A DNA stretch of 56,831 bases from Lachnospiraceae bacterium (GTDB taxonomy: Bacteria > Bacillota > Clostridia > Lachnospirales > Lachnospiraceae), in contig SVFT01000010.1 in assembly GCA_015056735.1 (NCBI GenBank), positions 1 through 56,831 on the forward strand, in the 5' to 3' direction. Positions 1 to 9,027 of the stretch are shown in pieces (position 1 is the first letter of the stretch; the number at the start of each line of letters is the position of its first letter). Under the pieces are notes generated by a model. It made no database searches. It worked only from the letters and a program-made list of their open reading frames with translations, and was not told where the DNA came from. The position numbers were made by a program, and so were the translations under genes.

Positions 1-75
1 ACCGCCGTGTACCGAACGGTACGCACGGTGGTGTGAGAGGTCGGGGGATTATTCAAATCTCCCTCCTACTCGATT
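1..75 (+). mobile_element. Group II intron, 3' end only (domains V and VI)
   Basis: The first 32 bases fold as a domain V hairpin: ACCGCCGTG-TACCG pairs with CGGTA-CG-CACGGTGGT around a short AA-containing loop, with the two-base CG bulge on the 3' side that is diagnostic of group II intron domain V. A second imperfect hairpin follows (GTCGGGGGATT against AATCTCCC...), ending CCTACTCGATT, which has the form of domain VI with an unpaired branch-point A at about 68. The intron should end near 73-76. The reverse transcriptase and domains I-IV would lie left of the window. It is inserted against the 3' end of the oppositely oriented gtrA-like gene, whose last codons are read from intron sequence. 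The structural class was not assigned. Confidence 0.8.
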
Positions 76-508
76 GATGAGGGGCGGAAAAGACGAATAA
101 GCGTTGACCTAGATAGTTAAGCATAACAAAAAGCCCCATGCCGGCTATCATGGATATATTGTCACGAACCTGTAGATTATACTCAGACAGAATCCAATAA
201 ATCACTTTCTGCGCGATTCCGTAAGCAAGAAAGTAACAAACAGAAATATTTAAAACAAAGCGAATGACTTTCTTGAATCCTCTTTCATAATCGCGGAAAG
301 TAAAATATTTGTTCAGAAAATAACTGACTATACTGCCAATAATATAGTTCAAGGCGGAGGATATCCAATACCCGCAGCCAATTAAATTATAGGCAACAAA
401 CATAACGGCAGTTCCAACCGCTGTATTGATCAGGCCTACAATAATAAATCGCGAAAAAGAACAGTTGAAAATATGGAATAAACGTTTAATTTTTGCGCTG
501 GTAGACAA
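53..508 (-). CDS. GtrA-like small membrane protein
   Basis: A 151-residue protein with four predicted membrane helices and the conserved GtrA pattern (FIIVGLINTAVG near the start, then NYIIGSIVSYFLNKYFTF). GtrA proteins are thought to help move lipid-linked sugars across the membrane for surface-glycan decoration. I chose a TTG start at 508 because AAGGAG lies nine bases upstream. The first ATG, at 625, would give an N-terminus read from the upstream gene in another frame. The start overlaps the end of the upstream GT-C-like gene by 23 bases, so translation is probably coupled. The last residues (about HQSSRREI) are encoded by the antisense of the group II intron end, so the original C-terminus may be altered. 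Confidence 0.8.
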   Translation of the reverse strand: MSTSAKIKRLFHIFNCSFSRFIIVGLINTAVGTAVMFVAYNLIGCGYWISSALNYIIGSIVSYFLNKYFTFRDYERGFKKVIRFVLNISVCYFLAYGIAQKVIYWILSEYNLQVRDNISMIAGMGLFVMLNYLGQRLFVFSAPHQSSRREI

Positions 509-1949
509 TCCAGATATCTCCTTCCCATATCTTGCAGAAACCATCGGGCGTTTCGTCGTACAGCTTATTCGTAATGATATAATCTGAATGCTTTTTGTCC
601 CACGGGGTGTCCACGGGGTAATCATTTAGTGGATAGCAATCTGCATTCTCGTCAATGCCAAAGAAATAACAGCGTAAGCCGTCGTGGGAAGCATATTGCT
701 CAATCGAAAGGCATGTTTCCTTGGCCCAGTGGTCAACAACAACCACAGAGTTGGGCCCGATATGAGATTCAATGAAATCCATCAATGCGCCGTTGGCCTG
801 ATCATTGAATGCATAGTCTTTGGCTCCGCTAATACTATATATGAAGAAGCAGACAATCAGATACAACACCGGAACAGAAGTCCAAATAGCCTCATTTATA
901 TTTATAAATACCGCTGTCCAAACCAATATGAGCGAAAAAGCAAACGGAAGATAGTATCGACCGAACATCCCGCTTTTGTTATAAATAAAAAGCTGAGATA
1001 GCACTAACAGTACAGCGGGTATTAAAAGCCATCCGTTATGTAACGAATGATTCTTGATTCTAAGAGCCAAACAGAACACGATTCCAATGAGCAAGAGAAG
1101 AAAGGGAATCCAATCGGAAGTGAGAATCTGCAGAGTGCCATAAATGTATGAGTTTAGCCCACTTTTGGTATCCACGCCGGCATAACCAATTCCAAGTAAT
1201 GTAGTTTTTTTGATCACGATATAGGCATTAATAAGTGTGACTACCGTAAGAACAACATGGAACAGTATTGTTCGACGAATTGCATACAAAATTTTGGAAA
1301 AGAGGCTGTCCGAACCGGAATTCAATCCGACGCTTAGTAATACAACGTAAATCATCAAAACCGGTACAAGAACGGCAAAAGATTCTTTGCACCATGTAGA
1401 TAATACAGAAGAAACAATGCAACAGGTACACCATGCTTTCGAATACCGTGGGGGGGTATTTAAAGATGCAGACTTAAGCCATTGATCTGCTGCAATCAGG
1501 GCAAGAACCAAGAATAGAGTTCCTTCAATTTCCTGCGGGCCGAGTCTATACCAGACTTCAGATTGCGGACCAATAAGGCCTAAGCAAACCAAGAGAACAG
1601 AAAGCGCGGTGCGGAGATTTTGCAGCCGTGCCCAAACGAAGATCAGAGTTCCTGTAAGAGCCGTTAAAAATGCATGCCATAGATGCCACAAGAAAAAGTT
1701 CTCGCCAAACGCTAGTTTCTTACAGATTCTAAACAAAACGTATAAAGGTCGAAAACGCCCAATGTGAATATCGCCTTTAAATATAGAAATAATGGAAGAC
1801 AAACCGTCAATTGTCCATGTTACGGTCTCGTGATCGTCGACAAACTGTCCTCTATGTGTCATGCATCCGGTGAGAAAAAGGAACGCGAGCACAAAAGAAA
1901 ACAAGATAATAAAAAACAGAATAGATTTCTTTGCTTCCTGCGTGTTCAT
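486..1949 (-). CDS. Polytopic membrane protein, GT-C glycosyltransferase-like
   Basis: A 487-residue protein with about ten hydrophobic segments. After the first helix is an extracytoplasmic loop with the acidic motif FVDDHE, followed by a conserved RFRPLY segment, the layout of GT-C enzymes that take sugars from polyprenyl-phosphate donors. The C-terminal ~90 residues are soluble and probably outside the cell. The ATG has GGGAG seven bases upstream. It lies 22 bases after the DUF2304 gene and overlaps gtrA, so the three form one operon. The function is inferred from topology and neighbours; the exact sugar or acceptor cannot be read. Confidence 0.6.
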   Translation of the reverse strand: MNTQEAKKSILFFIILFSFVLAFLFLTGCMTHRGQFVDDHETVTWTIDGLSSIISIFKGDIHIGRFRPLYVLFRICKKLAFGENFFLWHLWHAFLTALTGTLIFVWARLQNLRTALSVLLVCLGLIGPQSEVWYRLGPQEIEGTLFLVLALIAADQWLKSASLNTPPRYSKAWCTCCIVSSVLSTWCKESFAVLVPVLMIYVVLLSVGLNSGSDSLFSKILYAIRRTILFHVVLTVVTLINAYIVIKKTTLLGIGYAGVDTKSGLNSYIYGTLQILTSDWIPFLLLLIGIVFCLALRIKNHSLHNGWLLIPAVLLVLSQLFIYNKSGMFGRYYLPFAFSLILVWTAVFININEAIWTSVPVLYLIVCFFIYSISGAKDYAFNDQANGALMDFIESHIGPNSVVVVDHWAKETCLSIEQYASHDGLRCYFFGIDENADCYPLNDYPVDTPWDKKHSDYIITNKLYDETPDGFCKIWEGDIWIVYQRKN

Positions 1950-1971
1950 AAGTAGACTCCCGATAAATGTG

Positions 1972-2340
1972 TTATGTTTCCTTGGAAGATTGCGTCTCTA
2001 ATTCCCTGATTCGCGCTTCTAAACGAGAGGTTAATTGAATCAACTGGCGGATTTTACTATTCTGCCTTGAAACAATCGATGTTAGAGACAGTAAGATACA
2101 TATTACAAAGCCTAAGGCCCATATGAACAGGCCGTTCATGACGCTTTGTATTCCAAGAAGGCTATTTAGCCATACAAGCGTTTCCGGAAAAACCACAAGA
2201 ATTGCCATCATAAGTCCGGCTAAGAGCCAGAGAAGAACATACTTCAGCGAAAGAACCTTGTTTTTGAGTAGAATGCATATTACTATAAAGTAGGTAATGA
2301 CTATAAATAAGAGAACCATTTGGAGACGTTCCGGAATCAT
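1972..2340 (-). CDS. DUF2304 family membrane protein
   Basis: A 122-residue protein with three hydrophobic helices and a charged C-terminal coiled-coil tail (about residues 90-122, rich in Leu, Arg, Glu). Size, topology and the LKYVLLWLLAGL segment match DUF2304, a family regularly found beside polyprenyl-phosphate GT2 enzymes and GtrA. I prefer ATG at 2340, with AAAGG eleven bases upstream, over GTG at 2352, which abuts the same AAAGG. It is the first gene of the leftward operon, divergent from the GT2 gene at 2493. Its biochemical role is unknown. Confidence 0.75.
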   Translation of the reverse strand: MIPERLQMVLLFIVITYFIVICILLKNKVLSLKYVLLWLLAGLMMAILVVFPETLVWLNSLLGIQSVMNGLFIWALGFVICILLSLTSIVSRQNSKIRQLIQLTSRLEARIRELETQSSKET

Positions 2341-2399
2341 AGCATTTTGCACCTTTCTTCGATCTTGCCATGTGATTCTGATGTTTAAATAACGCCAAA

Positions 2400-2428
2400 A
2401 TTATATATCAAACGGCGTATTTCTGCAA
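2400..2428 (-). promoter_or_regulatory. Sigma-A promoter of the DUF2304-GT-C-gtrA operon
   Basis: On the minus strand TTGCAG (2423-2428) and TATAAT (2400-2405) are separated by exactly 17 bases, about 60 bases upstream of the chosen start. Confidence 0.65.
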
Positions 2429-2492
2429 TAGAGGTCCACTTTTTGAACAATGTGCAGAGCAATGGATTCAACGGAAATATGGGAAACAGAAA

Positions 2493-3197
2493 ATGAAAAC
2501 ACTGATTATTATCCCTTCATATAACGAAGCTGAGAACATATGTCAAGTTGTTGATAATATCATATTGAATTATCCGCAATATGACTATTTGGTTGTAAAT
2601 GATGCATCCGCGGATGAGACTGCTCGGATTTGCAGAGAACATCATTATTGTTTCCTGGATCAGCCGATTAATCTTGGAATTGGAGGAACCGTTCAAAATG
2701 GCTACCAGTATGCACTTGAGAACGATTATGATATAGCCGTCCAAATAGATGGAGACGGACAACACGATGTACGATTTTTGCCGAAAATGATCGAACTTAT
2801 TGAACAAGGGAAGGCAGACATTGTGATAGGAAGCAGATTTATTACACGTGAAGGATTTCAATCATCTGCTTCCAGACGAATGGGAATCAGCATTTTGAGC
2901 CGATTCATTCAGCTTCTTACCTTCCGGCATATTAAAGATGTGACGAGTGGTTTTCGTGCAGTGAATCAGAAGTTTATTACGATTTATGCACATGATTATC
3001 CACAGGATTATCCGGAACCGGAAGCGATTGTGACCGCAATTATGTATCGAGGAACAATCCTTGAATATCCGGTGGTTATGAAAGAGAGGGCTTTTGGCAG
3101 TAGCTCGATCAATTTCACGAAATCAATGTACTACATGATTAAGGTGATGATTGCTCTGTTTATTCGCCGTATCAGCTTTGGCGTGCGGAGAGGCTGA
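2493..3197 (+). CDS. Glycosyltransferase family 2 (DPM1/polyprenyl-phosphate type)
   Basis: A 234-residue GT-A fold enzyme. It opens with IIIPSYNEAENI, has VVNDASADET for nucleotide binding and the metal-binding D-G-D-G sequence in QIDGDGQHD at about residues 88-96, then GSRF and TSGFRA, all typical of dolichol/undecaprenyl-phosphate sugar synthases. There is no C-terminal membrane domain, so membrane attachment probably depends on partners such as the neighbouring DUF2304 and GtrA proteins. It likely makes the lipid-linked sugar used by the GT-C-like proteins. It is transcribed divergently from DUF2304. The ribosome binding site is weak (GGGAAAC). Confidence 0.85.
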   Translation: MKTLIIIPSYNEAENICQVVDNIILNYPQYDYLVVNDASADETARICREHHYCFLDQPINLGIGGTVQNGYQYALENDYDIAVQIDGDGQHDVRFLPKMIELIEQGKADIVIGSRFITREGFQSSASRRMGISILSRFIQLLTFRHIKDVTSGFRAVNQKFITIYAHDYPQDYPEPEAIVTAIMYRGTILEYPVVMKERAFGSSSINFTKSMYYMIKVMIALFIRRISFGVRRG

Positions 3198-3241
3198 TGC
3201 GACTATTGTTAGATTAAAGGGGATATTGCAAAGAACAGACG

Positions 3242-4336
3242 ATGAAAGTATTACTCCTGGGAGAATTTAGCGGTTTTTATACCAATCTGAAAGACGGATT
3301 GCGAGAACTGGGCGCTACTGTGACACTTGCGGCCAATGGAGATGGATGGAAAAAGATCGAAGGTGCGGATATGCCCCTGTATAAAACAGGAGAGATGTCG
3401 GCGCCTGGTCGTGTATTTCATAAGTTGATCATGCCTGTCATGCAGAAAGGGAAATGGCGTGATTATGATGTAGTACAATTGGTGCATGGATGTGTATTCA
3501 GGCCATATATCAATTCCATCATGATCCGTGCATTGAAGCGGCAGAACGGAAAGCTGTTTGAGAATATTTGCGGAAACTGCTACACACTGTATCAGTCGTG
3601 GCGAAACGGCAAGTTGGGATACTATACATTGGATGATAATCCGGATAAGTGTGAGATGTACACCGGCTCGGGGCTCAGGCAGTATATGACGCGAGCGACG
3701 GAGGAATATGTGGATTCTGTTGCTGACGGGATCATACCGATCATGTATGAATATGCGGTCGGTGTGCGTGAGCGGGAGAATTGCCTTCCGACCATTCAGT
3801 TACCGTTTAATGCGGAGAAAGTTCCGTTTTCCGAGAATAAAGTCGGGAACAAACTGGTCTTCTATCACGGGATCAATAAACCGAAAGATAAAGGCACGGC
3901 GTATATTAAAGAGGCTTTTGAGATCATTCAGTCCAGATATCCCAATGATGTGCAGATGATCGTTAAAGGCGGCATGCCGCTTAATGAGTACTTGGAGGTA
4001 TTGCGCTCAACCAATATACTGGTGGATCAGTGCAAGGAGCACTGCTGGGGCCTGAATGCATGTTATGGTATGGCACAGGGCAAAGTAATCATGGGCGGCG
4101 CTTCGAGGAATTCTCTCAAGGAATTCGGATTACAGGAAAGCCCTGTTATTCATATAAAGCCGGACGTGCATCAGATCGTGCAGCAGATAGAATATGTGAT
4201 CGAGAACCGTGCAAAAGTGAGTGTGTGGGGCGAAGAATCCAGACACTTTGTGGAGACATTTCATGATCATCGCATGGTTGCACAGCGATATTTGGATGCA
4301 TGGGCGAGGAGTGCAAGAAGTGAGGATAACTTATGA
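3242..4336 (+). CDS. Glycosyltransferase, GT-B fold
   Basis: A 364-residue soluble protein. The N-terminal half opens with the GT-B pattern VLLLGEFSGFYTNLKDGLRELG and the C-terminal half has LVFYHGINKPKDKGT, followed by the donor-binding region (NILVDQCKEHCWGLNACYGMAQGK, where a Gly-rich E/Q-x7-like motif is expected). It probably adds a sugar to a surface glycan in the cytoplasm. Its last four bases overlap the next gene as ATGA, showing translational coupling. Assignment to GT1 or GT4 is not secure. Confidence 0.65.
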   Translation: MKVLLLGEFSGFYTNLKDGLRELGATVTLAANGDGWKKIEGADMPLYKTGEMSAPGRVFHKLIMPVMQKGKWRDYDVVQLVHGCVFRPYINSIMIRALKRQNGKLFENICGNCYTLYQSWRNGKLGYYTLDDNPDKCEMYTGSGLRQYMTRATEEYVDSVADGIIPIMYEYAVGVRERENCLPTIQLPFNAEKVPFSENKVGNKLVFYHGINKPKDKGTAYIKEAFEIIQSRYPNDVQMIVKGGMPLNEYLEVLRSTNILVDQCKEHCWGLNACYGMAQGKVIMGGASRNSLKEFGLQESPVIHIKPDVHQIVQQIEYVIENRAKVSVWGEESRHFVETFHDHRMVAQRYLDAWARSARSEDNL

Positions 4337-5955
4337 TAAATAAAATAAGATGCCTATGGCTGCGCATCTGCGCAATCGCTCTTTTGATTACAGGTTTTGT
4401 TTTGAATTTGGTTTACTATTACCGAAATGGGATCGATCTGGTCAACAGTGATTCTTCGTCGGAGATGATTCTTGCAAAGATCTTAAACGACACCGGTGAT
4501 TTTGTGATCACAAAAGACTGGTTCTACAGTTCCGAACTGCGCGTCTTGAATACGCAGTTGATTTATCGGCTGGGCTTATGCTCTTTCCCGGATGATTGGC
4601 ATTTGGCAAGGTTCCTTTCAATTGCGATATTCCTTGTAATCATCTTTGCGACTCTTCTTTACTTTGTAAAGGCATTCCGCTTAGGCGATGAGGGATTGCT
4701 CGTCATGAGTATGCTGATGTTTCCGTTCGGGAACTGGTATGCCTGGAATGTGCTTTATTCTTCATTCTATGTGCCGCATCTTGTAATCTCGATGATATCG
4801 CTCTGCCTTCTTATGCGCTCTGCTGAATTATGGGAGGGGGCGCGTTTTTCCAAGATATACGGTAGTGTTTGCATGGTTTTATTGACTGTACTTGCATTCA
4901 TTTCCGGTCTTGGCGGAGTCAGACAGCTGATGATCTGCTATGCACCGCTTGTATTGGTGACAGTTATTCTCTGTCTATGTTCATATCTGCAGCAGGTGGA
5001 GACAGGTGAGCGTCCGTTGCATCATGCTGTGGCGCGAAACAGTATGATCCTGTCTCTGATCGCGTTTCTTGCAAGTGGCATGGGATACCTTGTTAATCTT
5101 AAGGTTCTCGCAGAGCAGTATCAATTCCACAATTATTCGGATACAACGTTTACGGAGTTTTCTGTTGAGAGCATCATGCGTACGTTAAGCGACTTCTTTG
5201 CTTTGATTGGATGGCAGAATGGGCGAGAAGTCCTGAGCCTTGCGGGCATTGGCTGTATGCTGGGACTTGCGATGATGATCGCCTGCTGCGTGGCTACACT
5301 TTATGCGACCGGGCATATCGCGAAGCTGACCTACGCACATCGGATCATGACTTCCTTTTTTGTGTGCGCCTTTTTTCTGAATCTGCTTATGTTCAGTCAG
5401 ACGTCTGAAGAGAGCAACGGTTCGTACTGGCTGCCGCTGTTTCCGTTTTTCTTTGCGGTAACTGCGATCGCGTTAAAGCTTGCTTTAGAGAAGAAGGCAG
5501 AGAGGTCTGCTTTCCTATACCGCGGTATGGCTGTTATCGGTATGATTGCTGTGCTTTTTACAACGTCCTATACAACGATGGAATATCCGTATGGTTCCTA
5601 TGCGTGGAATGATCTTGCGATCAAGCCTGTTGTGACGTGGCTGCAGGAACATCACTATGCACAGGGGATGGCTACATTCTGGAATAGTAACGTTATTACG
5701 GAGCTTTCCAACGGACACATTGAGATGTGGACGATCAGGGATGATTACGAATACTTTGAAGCGCCCTATAAGTGGCTGCAGCATGTATCTCACGGGAACG
5801 AGCGGCCACAGGGACATTTCTTCATCATCGTTTCGATCAAAGAGTATGATCGGTTCTTTGCATCGAATCCCGCGGTATCAGCGCATATCGTCTATGAGGA
5901 TGAGGAGTATCGTGTGTTGAACTTTAAAGATTGGACGGATTATGCAAATACGTAG
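4333..5955 (+). CDS. Polytopic membrane protein, GT-C-like
   Basis: A 540-residue protein with about ten to twelve hydrophobic segments and a soluble C-terminal domain of ~110 residues. The first extracytoplasmic loop has the acidic cluster NSDSSSEM, where GT-C enzymes place their catalytic Asp/Glu. It starts with ATGA overlapping the upstream glycosyltransferase and ends two bases from the convergent acyltransferase stop. It probably transfers a lipid-linked sugar outside the membrane, but this rests on topology alone. Confidence 0.6.
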   Translation: MINKIRCLWLRICAIALLITGFVLNLVYYYRNGIDLVNSDSSSEMILAKILNDTGDFVITKDWFYSSELRVLNTQLIYRLGLCSFPDDWHLARFLSIAIFLVIIFATLLYFVKAFRLGDEGLLVMSMLMFPFGNWYAWNVLYSSFYVPHLVISMISLCLLMRSAELWEGARFSKIYGSVCMVLLTVLAFISGLGGVRQLMICYAPLVLVTVILCLCSYLQQVETGERPLHHAVARNSMILSLIAFLASGMGYLVNLKVLAEQYQFHNYSDTTFTEFSVESIMRTLSDFFALIGWQNGREVLSLAGIGCMLGLAMMIACCVATLYATGHIAKLTYAHRIMTSFFVCAFFLNLLMFSQTSEESNGSYWLPLFPFFFAVTAIALKLALEKKAERSAFLYRGMAVIGMIAVLFTTSYTTMEYPYGSYAWNDLAIKPVVTWLQEHHYAQGMATFWNSNVITELSNGHIEMWTIRDDYEYFEAPYKWLQHVSHGNERPQGHFFIIVSIKEYDRFFASNPAVSAHIVYEDEEYRVLNFKDWTDYANT

Positions 5956-5957
5956 AG

Positions 5958-6962
5958 TTATTTCTTGCCTTTTCCAAGCATCCACGGTAGCCATTTGATC
6001 ACAATCTCACACGGAATGATAAGGATAACTGCCAGCAGAGCAGTATCACTTAAAGCCCACAGAAGATCATAGGTCTCGTTGCCGACACCGACAAGAGCAT
6101 ATTTTTGAAGAAGCACCGTGAAGAGGCGCTTGGGCTTGCCGTGGAAAGCAAAGTACATGAGAGAATTGCGACCGGCGTATTCGGTGATCCACAGAGAGGG
6201 GAGCACTTGAACAAATGAGAGCATACCGGCGATTCCAAAAACCATACTGAGTATGTAGAAGAGGATAGAGTCCTCGCAGTGGTAGAAATTGTATTGCGTA
6301 TCAGGATAGATTGATCTGGAAAGCCACCACGATGCGGTAAAGCCGATGAACATAGCGGTAAGGAATATTTTACGTGTAAAGATGGGCTTTAAAGTCGATT
6401 CGTGTTCTTTGTAAGCTGCCCCAATTGCCATATAGAAGCATGCGGCACCCCAGATCTGGATGTGCCACGGCAACGCGATTCCGGTAAGGCGGATGAAAGC
6501 AAGGCTCCCGCAAAGAAGCAGGAAGTTGATCGCATAGAAAAGAGGCTTGCTCTTGATGATGCGGTCAAGCCAGTAGTAGAGAATGATGGACATAAACATG
6601 CAGGGGAAGAACCATAGACCATCTGTCTTACCTCTGACCTGAATGAAGAGGTCTATGAACTGATCTGCAAGCGGTTCCTGTTCAGAAAAGGTCAGAATCT
6701 GCGTTAACAGAATATTGAGAGAAGCAAAAAGGAACCAGGGCCACAGGAGGGTCCTGATTTTTTTGATCAAAAACGGCTTAAAATCCTGTTCGGAGCGGAA
6801 CGTATAGCCGGCAGCCACGAAGAAGACAACCAGCATAACAGGGGACGTATACTGTTTTAAGAAGCGGGGCGCGAATTCGATGTGCCCATACATCATAAAG
6901 AGGATGCCCCAGCCTTTGAGGGCGTCGATCCAAGGGATGCGTTTGTTTTTTGGAGAATTCAA
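5958..6962 (-). CDS. Acyltransferase 3 family membrane protein
   Basis: A 334-residue protein with about ten membrane helices. The N-terminus has the family pattern RIPWIDALKGWGILFMMYGHIEF, with the conserved His in the first helix region, followed by VVFFVAAGYTFR. Acyltransferase 3 proteins O-acetylate or succinylate surface polysaccharides and other envelope molecules. I chose TTG at 6962 because AAAGG lies eleven bases upstream; a GTG at 7007 would lengthen it by 15 residues but has no ribosome binding site. It is convergent with the GT-C-like gene and divergent from the defence-like operon, and probably decorates the same glycan. Confidence 0.8.
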   Translation of the reverse strand: MNSPKNKRIPWIDALKGWGILFMMYGHIEFAPRFLKQYTSPVMLVVFFVAAGYTFRSEQDFKPFLIKKIRTLLWPWFLFASLNILLTQILTFSEQEPLADQFIDLFIQVRGKTDGLWFFPCMFMSIILYYWLDRIIKSKPLFYAINFLLLCGSLAFIRLTGIALPWHIQIWGAACFYMAIGAAYKEHESTLKPIFTRKIFLTAMFIGFTASWWLSRSIYPDTQYNFYHCEDSILFYILSMVFGIAGMLSFVQVLPSLWITEYAGRNSLMYFAFHGKPKRLFTVLLQKYALVGVGNETYDLLWALSDTALLAVILIIPCEIVIKWLPWMLGKGKK

Positions 6963-7216
6963 GATAAGGGTTACCTTTCTTTGAAATATCGTGCTTGAAA
7001 AGTGCACAATTTGGCAAAAAGGGATGCACGCAACTTTTCCTAACTTTCTTGAATATACGGTTTAGACTAATCGATGTCAACTGCCCTCAGTTTACCGATG
7101 AACTATCCAGGGCTCAGGCAGAAATGCGCATAAACAAAAAAAACTGTTTAAAACAGATAAAGAAAGTGCAATTTTTAAAAATACGACAACTTAAAACATG
7201 AAATATGATTAAAATA

Positions 7217-7245
7217 TTGTCAACAAGCGCAAAAAGTGATATGAT
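7217..7245 (+). promoter_or_regulatory. Promoter of the AAA-ATPase/TOPRIM-like operon
   Basis: TTGTCA (7217-7222) and TATGAT (7240-7245) are spaced by 17 bases, 28 bases before the ATG of the ATPase gene. The surrounding 200 bases are very AT-rich. Confidence 0.7.
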
Positions 7246-7273
7246 GCTTTTACAGCATGAAAGGAGACTCGTT

Positions 7274-8440
7274 ATGAAGCTTTTGAAGATTTCTGCGGAA
7301 GGATTGATGTTGTTTAAAGGAAAGGTTGAGATTGATTTTTTTGCTGAACAGAGAGTGATGAGCAATAACTGCGATATGCTTTCAAATGTATTTGACAGAA
7401 TTTATACGAATAATATTATTTCAGTTGTTGGTATCAATGCATCGGGAAAGACTTCTTTGCTAAAACTGATTTCGTTTTCATTAGAACTGATTAACGGGCA
7501 ATCATTAAATAATATTATTAATCGTGATGTCTTGTCTGAGTCAAAAAAAGTAAATCTTGAGATTACTTTTTTTGACGAAGAACATGGGGTTTGCAAACTT
7601 CAGTCGGAAATTGTATCTGCTCAAAACAACAACCTTGAACAACGCCTAGTATTTTCAAACGAACAGATATGGGCTAAAAAGATTTCGAAAGTGAAATCAA
7701 AGAAGGATATTGTGGCTTTTGGAGAGAGCGACTTGTTCAAGGAAAGGGATGATCAGGCTGAGTTTTTGCAGGATGATACGAGTATTGTGATTTCGATTAG
7801 TAAGAAACAAAAAATCTTTGTTAGAGATTTGATTAGATATACCAATACAAATCTATTACGCCTGATTGGGGATTTTCCACATCAGCTAATAGCTTTTTTG
7901 GATCCTCGTATTGAATATATCAGATATGATGAAAAGCGGAGTGAAGCAAAGCTTAAATTTTATGATCGTGAGGAAATCCCTCTTTCAAGTCCGCAGGAAT
8001 GTGAACGGTATTTATCATCTGGTACAGTTAAGGGATTAAATGTTTTTATTAATGCGATGATGGTATTTTTAGAGGGCGGCTATCTCTTGATTGACGAGCT
8101 AGAGAATCATTTTAATCGAGAAATTGTTGCAACATTAATTAGATTTTTCGCAAATCCTAGTGTAAATAAAAAGGAGGCAACGCTCATTTTTTCAACACAC
8201 TATTCCGAATTGCTTGATGAGTTTGAACGTTCAGACGATATTTATATTGTTCGTAATAAAGGTGGAATAGCAGCACAGAAACTTTGTGATGTATTGAAGC
8301 GAAATGATATAAAGAAGAGCGAGGCGTTTAAAAGCGGATATCTTGAGGGTACGGTTCCTCTGTACAAGTCATATATGGATTTGAAAGAAGCAATTATCAA
8401 CGCTACCAGAATTGTGGAGACTAATGATGATGGGCACTAG
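7274..8440 (+). CDS. AAA-family ATPase (AAA15/AAA21 type), likely phage-defence component
   Basis: A 388-residue SMC/ABC-like ATPase. It has a Walker A motif GINASGKT (53-60), a long alpha-helical insert, a signature-like LSSGT at about 251, Walker B LLIDELEN (271-278) and the STH switch histidine (307-309). This short architecture matches ATPases paired with small nucleases in AbiL, PARIS, Septu and related abortive-infection systems. ATG at 7274 has AAAGGAG seven bases upstream; an in-frame extension to 7205 runs across the promoter. It overlaps the next gene by 14 bases, so the two products are probably made in fixed ratio. AT-rich composition suggests horizontal transfer. The defence role is inferred. 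Confidence 0.8.
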   Translation: MKLLKISAEGLMLFKGKVEIDFFAEQRVMSNNCDMLSNVFDRIYTNNIISVVGINASGKTSLLKLISFSLELINGQSLNNIINRDVLSESKKVNLEITFFDEEHGVCKLQSEIVSAQNNNLEQRLVFSNEQIWAKKISKVKSKKDIVAFGESDLFKERDDQAEFLQDDTSIVISISKKQKIFVRDLIRYTNTNLLRLIGDFPHQLIAFLDPRIEYIRYDEKRSEAKLKFYDREEIPLSSPQECERYLSSGTVKGLNVFINAMMVFLEGGYLLIDELENHFNREIVATLIRFFANPSVNKKEATLIFSTHYSELLDEFERSDDIYIVRNKGGIAAQKLCDVLKRNDIKKSEAFKSGYLEGTVPLYKSYMDLKEAIINATRIVETNDDGH

Positions 8441-8951
8441 TTTGGTTGCCTGCATTTGCGAAGGTGCGTCGGAAAGGGAAATTATTACCAAACTTCTAGA
8501 TGAAGGTAAGTTGATTTTTGACCGAGCCCAACTACTGGACAAAGAGGTGCTAAGGTGCAGGAGCCCACGTGATTTTGAAGAGAAATATTTGAGCAAAGGA
8601 TTCGATGAAAAAATTACTGTTTACAGGATTCTTGATTCCAGACGTGAAAAGTTTAATCTGAGAGCTGCGTATAGGGATAAAGTCGATGTGATCAGTGTTA
8701 TTACAGCTCCTGAGATTGAAATGCTTGTGATAATAACTGAGGAGAAATTTGCGGATTATGCAAAAGTTAAGAGCACCCAAAAACCAAGCGATTATTGCAA
8801 GACAAGCTTAAAATATCCAAACGTGAAAGATCCGTCATTTAATAAGATGTATTTTAACGATGTAAGGACGTTGATATCGGCAATAAAGAAGTATAAAAAA
8901 TTATCAAAACTTCCAAACAAAGAGAAATGCTTAGCGGATATTTTACGATGA
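8427..8951 (+). CDS. TOPRIM/RloB-like partner of the AAA ATPase (putative nuclease)
   Basis: A 174-residue protein starting in a run of three ATG codons; the second, at 8427, lies seven bases from GGAG. It opens with a beta-strand and the acidic motif ICEGASER (Glu12), followed by ILDSRRE (Asp70, Arg72) and APEIEML (Glu96, Glu98). This order, Glu after strand one and then an acidic strand end, resembles TOPRIM and RloB-type nucleases encoded beside OLD, AbiL and PARIS ATPases. The remote similarity is based on motif reading and is not proven. The 14-base overlap with the ATPase gene strongly supports a joint function. Confidence 0.6.
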   Translation: MMGTSLVACICEGASEREIITKLLDEGKLIFDRAQLLDKEVLRCRSPRDFEEKYLSKGFDEKITVYRILDSRREKFNLRAAYRDKVDVISVITAPEIEMLVIITEEKFADYAKVKSTQKPSDYCKTSLKYPNVKDPSFNKMYFNDVRTLISAIKKYKKLSKLPNKEKCLADILR

Positions 8952-9027
8952 TGTTTGGAGTATAGTATTGCCGTGAAAAGAAGTAAAAAAGGATAGTGAA
9001 CTAAGAAGATGGGGCGTTACATAGCTT

